Below are positions 16,636-25,555 of a stretch of 64,000 nt of DNA, in pieces. The notes below the pieces were generated by a model that saw only the letters and a program-made list of their open reading frames with translations, had not been told where the DNA came from and made no database searches. The DNA comes from G963667675 sp964291545 (GTDB taxonomy: Bacteria > Chloroflexota > Dehalococcoidia > Lucifugimonadales > UBA3495). The stretch's first letter is position 1; every line of letters begins with the position of its first letter. Both the position numbers and the translations under genes were made by a program. Where the stretch lies: positions 434,001 to 498,000 of the forward strand of contig OZ219860.1 in assembly GCA_964291545.2 (NCBI GenBank), written 5' to 3'.

Positions 16636-18039
16636 CTAAGCGTATTGGTACTCCCTCATCGCAACTATTAGTTGCAGTAATTCGGACACGCGGGTCATCG
16701 ATGCTTCCACCTGGTCGGCCTCGTCCCAACCGAAGTCCCCGCCTTCTTCTACATAACCTATTAACACATCCCGGCTTTCCGGGTCCACTTCCAGGGGACC
16801 CATCAGGTCCAAGCAGCTATCCACGACCCTTCCGGGTGAGCGCTCTCCCTGCACCTTGAGCCGTTCCACCAATGCCTTGACGCCGGGGCGGTCTAGGTCC
16901 CCAACCAGATCAGCGGTGAAATTCACCCGCCGCATCAGGGAGCCGCTGTTGATCCACTCAGCGCCTGTGTGCCAGCCTTCCACACTGGGAGGGTTCAGCA
17001 GGTCCTGGCCCATGTAGCCGGGCTGTCGGGAAAGGTCACCGATTCCGGGGGCCGGAAACTCGGCTCCCCCCACCAGCCTCAAGGTGCCCACTACTACCTC
17101 TGCCGGGCTCTTGAGACGGGCAAACCGGGCGTTTTTGAAGAAGTCCGAATTGAACAAGACCCGCAGTGTTGAGCGGATGTCATAACCCGACTCCACCAGA
17201 GTATCGGCCAACAACTCTACTGCCTCCGGGTCTACGGGAGGGGTGACGGACCACGCAGGGACCTGGGCCTCGTCGGCCACGAAGAAGTTGTAAAGGTGCC
17301 TGGCGATGAACCGGGCCGTTGCCGGCTGCTCGCAGATTATGCGGATTATGTCCTCACCGTTGAAATTGCCCGTCTCCCCCAGGAACGTCTTTTCACCATC
17401 GTCGTGGTCTTCCTCCCGGTACTCGAAGAACCAGTCGTGGCGTCCGATTGGGCCCCGGGGCAGCCTGGGCAAGATGGACCACCCGGTGAAAGCCCGCGAG
17501 CACTCTCGGACGTCCACCTCGGTGTAGTTGCCCACGCCCATGCTGAACAGCTCCAACAACTCTCGGCCCCAGTTCTCGTTGACGGCCGTGGAGTGGTTTT
17601 CGCAGTTGTCCAGCCAATAGATCATGGCCGGGTCCTTAGCCATCTCCAAGAGAAGCTCTCGGTAGTCGCCCATTCCTTTTTCACGGAACGTTACGATCAT
17701 GTCCATCACGTCTTCGTAATGGTCCACCTTGGAAATCCCGGTTGCGAAGACTTGGTGCCAGAATAAGGCCATCTTTTCTTCCAGGGGCCGCTGGGTATTT
17801 ATCATGTCGTGCAGCCACTCGGCCGCGCCCATGCCGGGGAGGGTGCCGGGGCGCCAAGCCCACGGGTGGTAGCGCATCATTTGGGCGCGGTCCAAAGGCT
17901 CCTGTAGTTCAGGGTGCAAGAGTTCTTCGACCGTGGCCTCGTACCCTTTGGCGGCGCGGGCTTCCAATTCTTCTCTGGGCGCTCCGAAGCCGGCCCGCCG
18001 CATCAGGTGGGCCATTAAAACTATATCTTGGTCGGCCAT
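16636..18039 (-). CDS. DUF1800 domain-containing protein
   Basis: A 467-residue protein with the DUF1800 signatures: HLMRRAGFGAPREELEA at the N terminus, MALFWHQVFATG near residue 90, WGRELLELFSMGVGNYTEVD, and the VEGWHTGAEWINSGSLMRR block toward the end. An AGGAGG site precedes the ATG. DUF1800 genes almost always sit just upstream of DUF1501 genes, as here, and the two products are thought to act together at or outside the membrane; the reaction is unknown. Confidence 0.9.
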   Translation of the reverse strand: MADQDIVLMAHLMRRAGFGAPREELEARAAKGYEATVEELLHPELQEPLDRAQMMRYHPWAWRPGTLPGMGAAEWLHDMINTQRPLEEKMALFWHQVFATGISKVDHYEDVMDMIVTFREKGMGDYRELLLEMAKDPAMIYWLDNCENHSTAVNENWGRELLELFSMGVGNYTEVDVRECSRAFTGWSILPRLPRGPIGRHDWFFEYREEDHDDGEKTFLGETGNFNGEDIIRIICEQPATARFIARHLYNFFVADEAQVPAWSVTPPVDPEAVELLADTLVESGYDIRSTLRVLFNSDFFKNARFARLKSPAEVVVGTLRLVGGAEFPAPGIGDLSRQPGYMGQDLLNPPSVEGWHTGAEWINSGSLMRRVNFTADLVGDLDRPGVKALVERLKVQGERSPGRVVDSCLDLMGPLEVDPESRDVLIGYVEEGGDFGWDEADQVEASMTRVSELLQLIVAMREYQYA

Positions 18040-18264
18040 GGATCTTTGCCTCCTACGGCATTTTCCGTTGGGGTTTGGACCAGTTGGCGAAAATTACTTG
18101 AGGCCCGTAACTAAGTGAACTATACGGTATTCAAATGATAGATGAGATGCAGTTTTCCCGTCAACGACCTGGAAAGTGTTCAGGCTCCGCAGAGTGTTGA
18201 GAGTGCGAAACACAACGTGCACCATCGTCGGTAGCCGCGAGCCGATACGGCGAGCCCTTCCTCT

Positions 18265-19329
18265 TTATAGATTGAGCTGAGGCACCATGTAGCCGGATTG
18301 CTTGCTGTATATCTGAATACGGCCTCGCTGGGTGTCCACTACCAGTAAGCGATTGTTGGCCTCGTCGAACTCCACCGCCGTGGGCTGGGCGAAGGTCCAC
18401 TCCGGCTCGGTGCTGCGGACCTCACGGCGGCGTTTCGCAAAGTCCGGATTGGCCTCTACGGTCATCTGGCCCCAAGTCGATAGCTGTTGGGCGTCGCCCG
18501 CAAGGCTGGTGATGAACTTCCCCTGGGGATCGAAGATTTGTATGCGTCCCCGGTTCCAGGCGTTCTTGCTCCAGTCGCATATGTACACGTCGCCGTCGGG
18601 GTCCACGGCAACATCCGTGGGCCAAGTCAACTCGCCCTTCTTGGTGCCCGGACGACCGAACTGGGCTACGAAGTCGCCATCCGACGTGAACTTCTGTACC
18701 CGGTGGTTCTTGTGGTCGGCAACGTACACGTAGCCTTGGCTGTCTACGGTTATTCCCCAAGGGGAGTCCAACTCGCCTTCTGCATTGCCCAGGTGGCCCC
18801 AACTGCCCAAGAACCTGCCGTCGGTTGTGAACTTTCGGACCTTGTGGCTGCGCCCATCAGTGATATACAGGGTGTCGTCGGCGTCGACGGCGATCCCGGA
18901 GGCCCCGTTGGGCTCGCTGTCATCGTCCTGGACTGTGTTCCAGCGATGCAGGAAACTCCCTTCTTTGTCGAAGACGCAAACCCGGTTCATCCATTCGTCG
19001 GTAACGTAGATGTTTCCCTGTTTGTCTGTGGTGATTCCCGCCGGCCAGATAAGCTGTCCATCACCGCTGCCGTACCTGCTGAACTCGCCCAGGAACTCTT
19101 CTTCCCCAGCCTGGCCGCCCAGGGCAAATATGCCGACCCGCACCCCTAAAGCGGTCTGGTCCCAGCCCACGTTGCTGATCCTCTCCTCGCCGCGGTTAAT
19201 CACGTAGGCAATGCCGTCTTTGCCCAGGGTCAGACCCACCGGATTCCTGAACCCCATGCCAGACTCGGATGTTCGGCCCACGTTGTGGCTATAGTCATAG
19301 GTTCGTCCGGCTACCGTTTCTGTGAGCAT
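18265..19329 (-). CDS. NHL-repeat (six-bladed propeller) protein
   Basis: A 354-residue beta-propeller protein with five to six NHL blades. Each has the pattern P-x-G-I-x-x-D-x-x-G-x-x-Y-V-x-D (for example SPWGITVDSQGYVYVADHKN and WPTDVAVDPDGDVYICD). No signal peptide is evident. Such propellers bind proteins or RNA, or act as lyases. The ATG has GGAGG upstream. It may belong with the DUF1800/DUF1501 pair downstream. Three broken copies of parts of this gene lie in the window (1692, 15062, 19342), so the family has been repeatedly duplicated and lost here. Confidence 0.87.
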   Translation of the reverse strand: MLTETVAGRTYDYSHNVGRTSESGMGFRNPVGLTLGKDGIAYVINRGEERISNVGWDQTALGVRVGIFALGGQAGEEEFLGEFSRYGSGDGQLIWPAGITTDKQGNIYVTDEWMNRVCVFDKEGSFLHRWNTVQDDDSEPNGASGIAVDADDTLYITDGRSHKVRKFTTDGRFLGSWGHLGNAEGELDSPWGITVDSQGYVYVADHKNHRVQKFTSDGDFVAQFGRPGTKKGELTWPTDVAVDPDGDVYICDWSKNAWNRGRIQIFDPQGKFITSLAGDAQQLSTWGQMTVEANPDFAKRRREVRSTEPEWTFAQPTAVEFDEANNRLLVVDTQRGRIQIYSKQSGYMVPQLNL

Positions 19330-19341
19330 TTCGATCCTCCG

Positions 19342-19440
19342 TTTAGTTAGCTACCAGCCAATACAGCGAGTTCTTCATTCTTATAGATTGAGCTCAGGGA
19401 CTATGTGGCCGGATTGCTTGAAAACGAACCCTGAACTCAT
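19342..19440 (-). pseudogene. Tail remnant of an NHL-repeat gene
   Basis: Reads FVFKQSGHIVPELNL then stop on the minus strand, close to the end of the intact NHL gene and to the 1692-1792 remnant. Homology includes the sequence after the stop. It sits in the leader between repeat copy D and the intact NHL gene. Confidence 0.7.
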
Positions 19441-19494
19441 CAGTATCGCGAATGAAATCCTGAAGCCGTAATCCACCCTGGCGTGCTTGCGGTC

Positions 19495-19650
19495 ACCCTG
19501 GCGGTGGCTCGTTGGTAAAGACCAAGCCGCCGGTCCCCGTGGACCTACCGCCCACGCCCTGACAAAAGGATACCTTCACGTCCGACGCCTGGCGTCCGGC
19601 TTCCCCCTGACCTGCCGGATCGCCTCCTGCATGGCGAACGTTTCATACAT
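19495..19650 (-). pseudogene. Possible tail remnant of a thiolase-like gene
   Basis: The minus strand reads HAGMYETFAMQEAIRQVRG and, after an apparent frameshift, VSFCQGVGG and a short tail before a stop. The pattern EAIRQVRG-x-VGG resembles the C terminus of thiolase/acetyl-CoA acyltransferase proteins. It is short and frameshifted, so the identification is tentative. Confidence 0.35.
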
Positions 19651-19663
19651 GCCAGCATGGGAA

Positions 19664-19790
19664 ATGGCCGGTATTTCCCAGATCGAACTGATTATCCTGA
19701 ACATGTTCCTTCTGGGATGGCTTGGATTATATCACCCCACCATGAGAGCATAAACTCCTCTCCGATTCACTCGATTGCCCCACTCTGCCG
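19664..19790 (-). repeat. Dispersed promoter-bearing repeat, copy D
   Basis: Most diverged of the four copies, but it keeps CAATCGAGTGAATCGGAG, GCTCTCATGG, a TATAATCC hexamer region, AACATGTTCAGGATAATCAG and GGGAAATACCGG on the minus strand. Confidence 0.8.
19726..19754 (-). promoter_or_regulatory. Sigma70-type promoter inside repeat copy D
   Basis: On the minus strand TTTATG (19754-19749), a 17-base spacer, and a perfect TATAAT (19731-19726). The -35 element has decayed relative to the other copies while the -10 element is at consensus. It faces the NHL/DUF1800/DUF1501 cluster about 400 bases away. Confidence 0.6.
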
Positions 19791-19924
19791 TCGGCCAGGC
19801 TCTTAGAAACAACCCGAAGGAACCGAGACCGTCTCCGTAACGGCTAGGTTTGCAAATAGTCTTGACGAAAGCAGCGGCCAGTGTCTGTGGATTCCCCTCA
19901 GAGCGAACGGGCAGCCGGAGCCCC

Positions 19925-20935
19925 CTACGGGTCTACCAGCACCGGCGGGTACAAATCCACCCCGTACCTGGCGAACACCTCGTCTATCTCCCGCATCTCC
20001 TCGCCGGATATGGCCCACCCCAGCGCCCCCAGGTTCTCTTCCAGTTCCCGGCTGTTGATCGTCCCCACCAACGCCACGCTCACCGCCGGGTTGGAGAGCA
20101 CCCACCGCAGGGAAAGCTGGGCGATGGTCTTGCCCCGCCTCGCCGCAATTGGTTTGAGTTCGTCCACCAGATGCACGTTTCGCTGGAAGGTGTCCAAGGC
20201 ATACTGCCCCTTGATGATCTCCCCGGCGGCGTCTCCCTTCGACCGCCAGTCCGCGTCGCCAAAGGTCGTGTCCGCGGTGAAAGCGCCCGCCAGCAGTCCC
20301 GAGGCCATCGACCCCCACACCATCACCCCCAAACCCTGCTCCCGGCACCAGGGAAAAATCTCCGGCTCCATTCGCCGGTCGAACATGTTCAGTTGGTACT
20401 GTGCGACCTCCAGCGGCCGGATCTCGTGGCACTTCTTTAACTGGGCCTCGGAGAAATTGGACAATCCCAGGTACCTGACCTTCCCCTGCTGCACCAGGGT
20501 ATCCATGGCGTCCATGGTCTCCTCGAAAGGCGTGCCCGTATCCGGGAAGTGGCACAGCAGCACGTCGATGTAGTCCGTCCCCAGCCGCTGCAGGCTCGAT
20601 TCCACCAGCGGCAGTATGTTCTCCCTCCTGGCATCCCGGCCCTTGGGCCTGCCCTCGGCCGATCCCTGGAACCCGAAACCGCACTTGGTAACCACCACCA
20701 CGTCCTTGCGGTGGGCTCCCAGGGCCTTGCCCAGCATTTCCTCCGACGCGCCCCCTCCGTACACCGGCGCGGTGTCGAAACAGGTGATTCCCAAATCCAA
20801 GGCCCTTTGTACCGCAGCGCTCATCTCCTCGCCGTAACCTCCGCCGCCTGCTACCTGCGGAACGCTCGCGTCCCAGCAGCCGCAACCCAACACCGACACC
20901 GTCAGGTCCGTAGGGCCGAATTTTCGGTATTCCAT
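19925..20935 (-). CDS. Aldo/keto reductase
   Basis: A 336-residue (alpha/beta)8 NADPH-dependent oxidoreductase. The catalytic tetrad is visible as Asp54, Tyr59 (FDTAPVYG), Lys84 (VVTKCG) and His129 (LLCHFPD). The C-terminal cofactor block includes ALVGTINSRELEENLGAL. A GGAGG site precedes the ATG. The substrate is not known; the family reduces sugars, aldehydes and ketones. It seems to be transcribed alone. Confidence 0.92.
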   Translation of the reverse strand: MEYRKFGPTDLTVSVLGCGCWDASVPQVAGGGGYGEEMSAAVQRALDLGITCFDTAPVYGGGASEEMLGKALGAHRKDVVVVTKCGFGFQGSAEGRPKGRDARRENILPLVESSLQRLGTDYIDVLLCHFPDTGTPFEETMDAMDTLVQQGKVRYLGLSNFSEAQLKKCHEIRPLEVAQYQLNMFDRRMEPEIFPWCREQGLGVMVWGSMASGLLAGAFTADTTFGDADWRSKGDAAGEIIKGQYALDTFQRNVHLVDELKPIAARRGKTIAQLSLRWVLSNPAVSVALVGTINSRELEENLGALGWAISGEEMREIDEVFARYGVDLYPPVLVDP

Positions 20936-21295
20936 GGGTGTGCCTCCTACAGTCAGGTCAGTTCAAGAAAACTCAGGGGCCGTCCGTTCGAATCTCCGCC
21001 CGCCCGGTATCCGGCATTGTACAACAATCATTGCAGTGACACGGGCCGGGTGGCGGCGCCGCCGGAGGGAGGTCCTTGTCGTTGACAGTCAATTCGATAG
21101 ACGCCTATTATCCAGATGACGCCTCGCCTATTTGCACGACGCGAACCATCAGGGAGGAACGGACACACTGAAGCCGGCCGCCGGTAACGCCATGTACACT
21201 GCGGACGAGGCCGCCGGCAGCTTTCGCAACCGGGCCTAATCCACCGAAAATCTAGCTTGCATGCTTGGTACTATTAGGAGAAGGAGAGCAGTCAG
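20936..21295. other. Intergenic region ahead of the cupin gene
   Basis: No gene recognised. It contains one good promoter candidate at 21082-21111 and otherwise unremarkable GC-rich sequence. A GTTCGAATC string near 20990 looks like a tRNA T-loop but no tRNA can be folded around it. Confidence 0.4.
21082..21111 (+). promoter_or_regulatory. Promoter candidate for the cupin gene
   Basis: TTGACA at 21082-21087, an 18-base spacer, and TATTAT at 21106-21111. It would give a leader of about 175 bases before the cupin ATG at 21296. Confidence 0.5.
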
Positions 21296-21661
21296 ATGGG
21301 AAAGTCCAACATCATGCACATCGATGAAGCGCCCTTGGTCTGGGGGCAGCCCCGTCGAGATGACGGCGTCTTGGTAACCGGCTCCCAGTTCATCGGCGAC
21401 CTGGAAACAGGCCCGTGGGTCTACGTCAACTCGATGGAGCCGAACTCCGCCGTGGAAACTCACAGCCACACAGTCGACGAGGTGATCTATATCGTCGAGG
21501 GCTCCCTCACCATTGGCGACCGGACCTGCGGGCCGGGAACGGTGCTGGCTATTGAGAAGGACACCGAATACGAGTTCACCACTGGAGAAGAAGGAGTCCG
21601 GTTCCTGAACATCCGCCCAGGCCTGGACGCCGGCCCCGGAGCAGAAGTCAAGACTGGCTGA
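21296..21661 (+). CDS. Cupin domain-containing protein
   Basis: A 121-residue single cupin barrel. The first cupin motif is VETHSHTVDEVIYIVEGSL (His, His and Glu as metal ligands); the second is less typical, with GPGTVLAIEKDTEYEFTTGE lacking the usual His. It is led by AGGAGAAGGAGAG. Small cupins act as isomerases, oxygenases or sensors; the job here is unknown. Confidence 0.85.
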   Translation: MGKSNIMHIDEAPLVWGQPRRDDGVLVTGSQFIGDLETGPWVYVNSMEPNSAVETHSHTVDEVIYIVEGSLTIGDRTCGPGTVLAIEKDTEYEFTTGEEGVRFLNIRPGLDAGPGAEVKTG

Positions 21662-21742
21662 GCCGGCCCTTAGGCAGGGTGTTACTGCGTGTGACGGGCC
21701 GGTAGATTCCGGCCTGTCGGGCGTCGAAAGACTGGCGCAGAC

Positions 21743-22726
21743 CTATTCAACCGTAAGCACTATCTTCCCAAAGTTGGCGTTGGTCTCCATGTATTCGTGG
21801 GCCTGCGCCGCCTCCTCCAATGGGAACGTGCTGTCCACCACGGCCTTAATCCTCCCGTCGGCAATCAACGGCAGGACGTGCTGCTTGAACTGATTGGTCA
21901 GCGCTATCTTCTCGTCCAAGGGCCGCGTCCTCAGCACCGTGCCGTGCACCCTCAACCGCTTGGGCATCAACAGGCCCAGATTCGTCTCCACCGTGGCTCC
22001 TCCCATCAGCCCCACCAGCGCCAGCCGCCCCTGGGTCGCCATGGCGGCGATGTTCTGCTCCCAATACGGCCCGCCCACTAGGTCGCAGACCGCGTTGACC
22101 CCCTTCCTCCCCGTCGCCTCCTTCACCACCTGCACGAAGTCCTGCTCCCGGTAGTTGATGCCCTGGTCCATCCCCAACTCCGCTGCCTTGGCCAGCTTCT
22201 CCGCCGAGCCCGCCGTACCGAACACGTAAGCCCCCGCCCGGTGCGCAAGTTGCACCGCCGCGGTGCCCACGCCGCTGCCTGCGGCGTGCACCAAGGCCGA
22301 CTCCCCCATCTTTAGTTCGCAATGGTTGAACAGGGCATCGTACGCCGTGAAGAATACCTCAGGTATGGCCGCGGCCTGGACGAAGTCCAATCCCGGCGGC
22401 ATGGGCATTATCATCATGTGATGGGTAACGACGCGACTGGCGTACCCGCCTCCCGACAACAGGCCGAACACCCTGTCGCCGGGAGACGTCCCCTTCACCC
22501 GTTCGCCCACCTCCGACACCACGCCGGAAAACTCCAACCCCGGTACGTCGGCCCGCACTCCCGGCGGCGGGGCGTAATTCCCGTGACGCTGCAGCAGGTC
22601 GGCCCGGTTCAGGGCAGTCGCCTTCACGTCCACCAGAACCTCGTCCGGCGAGGGAACTGGGTCTTCCACTTCCCGTACCTGCAATACCTCCGGGCCTCCC
22701 GGCCCCGTTATCAACGCCGCTCGCAT
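21743..22726 (-). CDS. Quinone oxidoreductase (zeta-crystallin/PIG3-like MDR)
   Basis: A 327-residue medium-chain dehydrogenase/reductase without catalytic or structural zinc. The start MRAALITGPGGPEVLQVREV, the PGLEFSGVVSEVG block, and the NADPH motif AAGSGVGTAAVQLAHRAG (about residues 145-162) fit the NADPH:quinone reductase group. A very strong AAGGAGGTGCG site precedes the ATG. Likely role: NADPH-dependent reduction of quinones or reactive enones in the cytosol. Confidence 0.9.
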   Translation of the reverse strand: MRAALITGPGGPEVLQVREVEDPVPSPDEVLVDVKATALNRADLLQRHGNYAPPPGVRADVPGLEFSGVVSEVGERVKGTSPGDRVFGLLSGGGYASRVVTHHMMIMPMPPGLDFVQAAAIPEVFFTAYDALFNHCELKMGESALVHAAGSGVGTAAVQLAHRAGAYVFGTAGSAEKLAKAAELGMDQGINYREQDFVQVVKEATGRKGVNAVCDLVGGPYWEQNIAAMATQGRLALVGLMGGATVETNLGLLMPKRLRVHGTVLRTRPLDEKIALTNQFKQHVLPLIADGRIKAVVDSTFPLEEAAQAHEYMETNANFGKIVLTVE

Positions 22727-22754
22727 GGGCGCACCTCCTTCTTAGCCAACACTC

Positions 22755-24488
22755 TCAGGGCCTGATAGCCTCCACCTCTTCCCAAGTGATGCCGTCGGTA
22801 AACCATGCCTCACGGGCTGTCTCTCGCGCAACTTCAATATCCTCCGACACAATCGCCCTTAACCAATCGATAGCCCATGATTCGTCACCGGTAATGCCGT
22901 CCGTAAACCACGAAAGACCCCCTACCAGTCGCACAACCTCAGGGTCCCGATATCCAATTCCGGACAAACTGGATAGGGCTCGTGATTCGTCAAAGGAGAT
23001 GCCGTCTGTGAACCATGAAAGACTCGTTGTCAATAGCGTAAGCTCAGAGTCCCGATATCCAATTCCGGACAAACTGGATAGGGCTCGTGATTCGTCAAAG
23101 GAGATGCCGTCTGTGAACCACCAAAGGCCTACTATCGGCTGCGCATCGATGCCTCGAGGTAAGTACAAGCTCGACACGGCACTTGACTCCTCTGGAGTGA
23201 TGCTGTCGATAAACCACCTAAGGCTTGCCACGAATTGCGCGACCTCGATGTCCGCTAGGGCAAGTCTGCTCAAACTCCTGACGGCTCTTGATTCATTCTC
23301 GGTGAGGTCATCTGTAAACCATGACAGACCGGCTATCCGCTGGGCCAACTTTGAGTCCACCCTCCAAAGATCGTCCAAGTTGTGGGTGATCCAGTCCTCG
23401 TCATCGACGATGCTGTCTGTAAACCACGGCAGACCTGCTACCTGGTGGGCGAACTCAACGTTCGAGAGGGCTAGGTCGCTCAATCCTGAGATGGCCGTTG
23501 ACTCATATACGCTAATACCGTCCGGAACCCACGATAGGTCGGCTATATGCCAGGCAAGCGGGACATCCGTAGAAGCAAGTTTGCCCAAATTGTAGACGAA
23601 CGAAGACTCATCTTCCGTGATGTCGTCCATCAACCACGGGAATTCTGCTATGCGCCACGCCAGGTCTATGTCCGCCGCCGCGAGACTGGCAATCGCGCCG
23701 AATGGAACCGATTCGGATACTCCATTTCCCAACCAGCGGTACACTAGGTTCCTGGCAAGTTCGACGTCCGTTGATATGAGGCCGCTCTCGTAGAAATCCG
23801 ACATCGCATAAAAGGCCTCTAGAGCATCAAACGAACCAGCAACGAACCAGGGGAACTCGGCAATCATTCTTGCCAAGCCGGCATCATTGCCCGCGAGATT
23901 GCTCAATTCGACGACAGCCCGTAGTTCCCAGTAGGTAAGGTCATCGGTGGCCCAGGGGACACTTACCACGTGCATGGCAAGCTCGAGGTCCGTCGACGCG
24001 AGCCTGTGCAGACTCTCAAGCAAACCGCGTTTGGCGTCAACCGTTACGGCGAGGTAGCCTAGTCCGCTCTGGCCTATGAGCCAATGCTGCTTAATGATGG
24101 CCGTACATATCTCGCTGTCCAATATCCAGAGCTCGGTTAACGCCTCGGCGTAGGCTCCGGAAAGAGCGTCCAAGGTCTCTTCATTACATTCGGTGATGGG
24201 CTCCTGCACCATTGGCGTGGGGGTCGGCGTCGGAGTAGCCGCGACAGTTGGCTCGTGTGTGGCGATCATCACAGATCTGGGCGTACCCGTGGGGACCTCT
24301 GTGGCTTCGGCCTTGTCTCCTGCCGGGGTTTCTTGGGCGGTCGCCGTTGGGGCCTGCGTTTCTATGGCGGCCGCAGTTGGCTCAGGCGTGGCAATGATCT
24401 CAGGCCCGGGCGTAACCGTAGCCACCAGGCCACAGCCAATTGTTGCTGTGAGAGCCGTGATAGTCGCTAGTACCGCGAATAATCTCAT
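22755..24488 (-). CDS. Lipoprotein with about twelve 35-residue WF-x-D repeats
   Basis: A 577-residue protein from the ATG at 24488, chosen because it gives a lipoprotein signal ending TATIGC with Cys19 lipidated; the frame opens with TTG at 24542. A Thr/Pro/Ala linker (about residues 20-97) precedes about twelve helical repeats of some 35 residues, each starting WF-x-D-x-[IL]-[ST]-x-x-E-[SR]-x-A and containing L-x-x-[LI]-A-x-x-D-x-E-[LV]-A. Such repeats suggest an outward-facing alpha-solenoid tethered to the membrane. Two repeats share 72 identical bases (22944-23015 and 23049-23120), a recent duplication. I do not recognise a named family. Confidence 0.75.
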   Translation of the reverse strand: MRLFAVLATITALTATIGCGLVATVTPGPEIIATPEPTAAAIETQAPTATAQETPAGDKAEATEVPTGTPRSVMIATHEPTVAATPTPTPTPMVQEPITECNEETLDALSGAYAEALTELWILDSEICTAIIKQHWLIGQSGLGYLAVTVDAKRGLLESLHRLASTDLELAMHVVSVPWATDDLTYWELRAVVELSNLAGNDAGLARMIAEFPWFVAGSFDALEAFYAMSDFYESGLISTDVELARNLVYRWLGNGVSESVPFGAIASLAAADIDLAWRIAEFPWLMDDITEDESSFVYNLGKLASTDVPLAWHIADLSWVPDGISVYESTAISGLSDLALSNVEFAHQVAGLPWFTDSIVDDEDWITHNLDDLWRVDSKLAQRIAGLSWFTDDLTENESRAVRSLSRLALADIEVAQFVASLRWFIDSITPEESSAVSSLYLPRGIDAQPIVGLWWFTDGISFDESRALSSLSGIGYRDSELTLLTTSLSWFTDGISFDESRALSSLSGIGYRDPEVVRLVGGLSWFTDGITGDESWAIDWLRAIVSEDIEVARETAREAWFTDGITWEEVEAIRP

Positions 24489-24689
24489 GACGCACGTAGG
24501 GGATGCCCCGGCAATTATCGTGCAGACCACGGCGCGTGGCAAACTACGCTTTCTTAGCCCGCTGAGGGCAGATCAGCTAGCAATAGACGACCATGTATAA
24601 TGAACCGCAGGCGCGTTTCAGACCTCTCCGAAGCTTGATGAGACCGCAACCGCCAGGCAGGATGGCTCTTGGTCTGGCCCAATCCGCCG

Positions 24690-25475
24690 ATGACTCTTCA
24701 CAAAACGACCACGCATTGGCCCGTGTTTCGCTACACGATGTGGGCTCTCCTCGTCTTAGCGCTGTTGACCCTGGCTTGCGGCATACCCACCCTGGCGCCG
24801 GGGCCAACGGACAGCCCGACGATGACCCCAAGCCCTGAGCCTACTTCAACCGTTCCGCCTGCTCCCACCTCCACACCTTTGCCTACCAGCACGGTAGCGC
24901 CCACCGGTGCGTCCCCTACCGCTTCTCCCATCCCGACGGCGCCACCGACCGCGACGCCACCTGCATCTCCCACTCCGACACCGCCACCCTGGTGGTCCTT
25001 CGGCAGTTTATCGTGTTTTGCCCCATCATGTTCCCAGGTTGAAGCCCCTTATCCGTCCACGGTCTTGGCGGACCTCACCGCTGAAGCAACGTTTACCAAC
25101 CCAACTCCCGCAAACCAATTTGAGTACGGGTTTGTGATTCGTGACCGCATCGAGATTTTCGTAGCCAGTCATGGCGCCTGGCAAGTCGTTACTTGGGCAA
25201 AGCAACCGGAGAGTGACTCCCTCAACGTTTTCTACGAGTTCGCCTCTGCCGACGGGGGGAGTTTGGACATCCCGTTTGATACCAACGCCGGGGGGGAGAA
25301 TCATGTTCGAGTAACCGCCAAGGGTGAGCGGGTGTGCTTGTTTGTCAACGGTGAAGCTGCTGGCTGCGTTGACTTGCCGGAATTTACTATGGCCGACGAA
25401 GTCAGTATTGCTTCCAAGCGCGGACTCGTTTCCTATACCGGCTTTAGGGTGTCGGAGTTTCTTGAGGCCGGCTGA
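24690..25475 (+). CDS. Thr/Pro-linker lipoprotein with a lectin-like domain
   Basis: A 261-residue protein with a membrane-anchor signal ending LLTLAC (Cys30) and a linker of Thr, Pro and Ser at about residues 35-105. The C-terminal domain of about 150 residues has the beta-rich look of concanavalin-like DUF1080-type folds: FEYGFVIRDRIEIFVASHG, then VRVTAKGERVCLFVNGEAAG. The two Cys pairs in the domain may form disulfides. The frame opens with TTG at 24669; I prefer the ATG at 24690, though neither has a clear ribosome site. It is divergent from the repeat lipoprotein and may be a cell-surface binding protein. Confidence 0.65.
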   Translation: MTLHKTTTHWPVFRYTMWALLVLALLTLACGIPTLAPGPTDSPTMTPSPEPTSTVPPAPTSTPLPTSTVAPTGASPTASPIPTAPPTATPPASPTPTPPPWWSFGSLSCFAPSCSQVEAPYPSTVLADLTAEATFTNPTPANQFEYGFVIRDRIEIFVASHGAWQVVTWAKQPESDSLNVFYEFASADGGSLDIPFDTNAGGENHVRVTAKGERVCLFVNGEAAGCVDLPEFTMADEVSIASKRGLVSYTGFRVSEFLEAG

Positions 25476-25555
25476 GTTATCCCGGAATTGTATATAATCG
25501 CCTGAGACTGGCGATAACTGATGTTCCCTGAAATCCCCGCGAGGAGGCCCTGACC

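Noticed and set aside
20985..21010. GTTCGAATC tRNA-like string
   Set aside because: No cloverleaf can be drawn around it.
22944..23120. Direct repeat as a CRISPR or mobile element
   Set aside because: It is an in-frame duplication of one protein repeat unit inside a coding gene.
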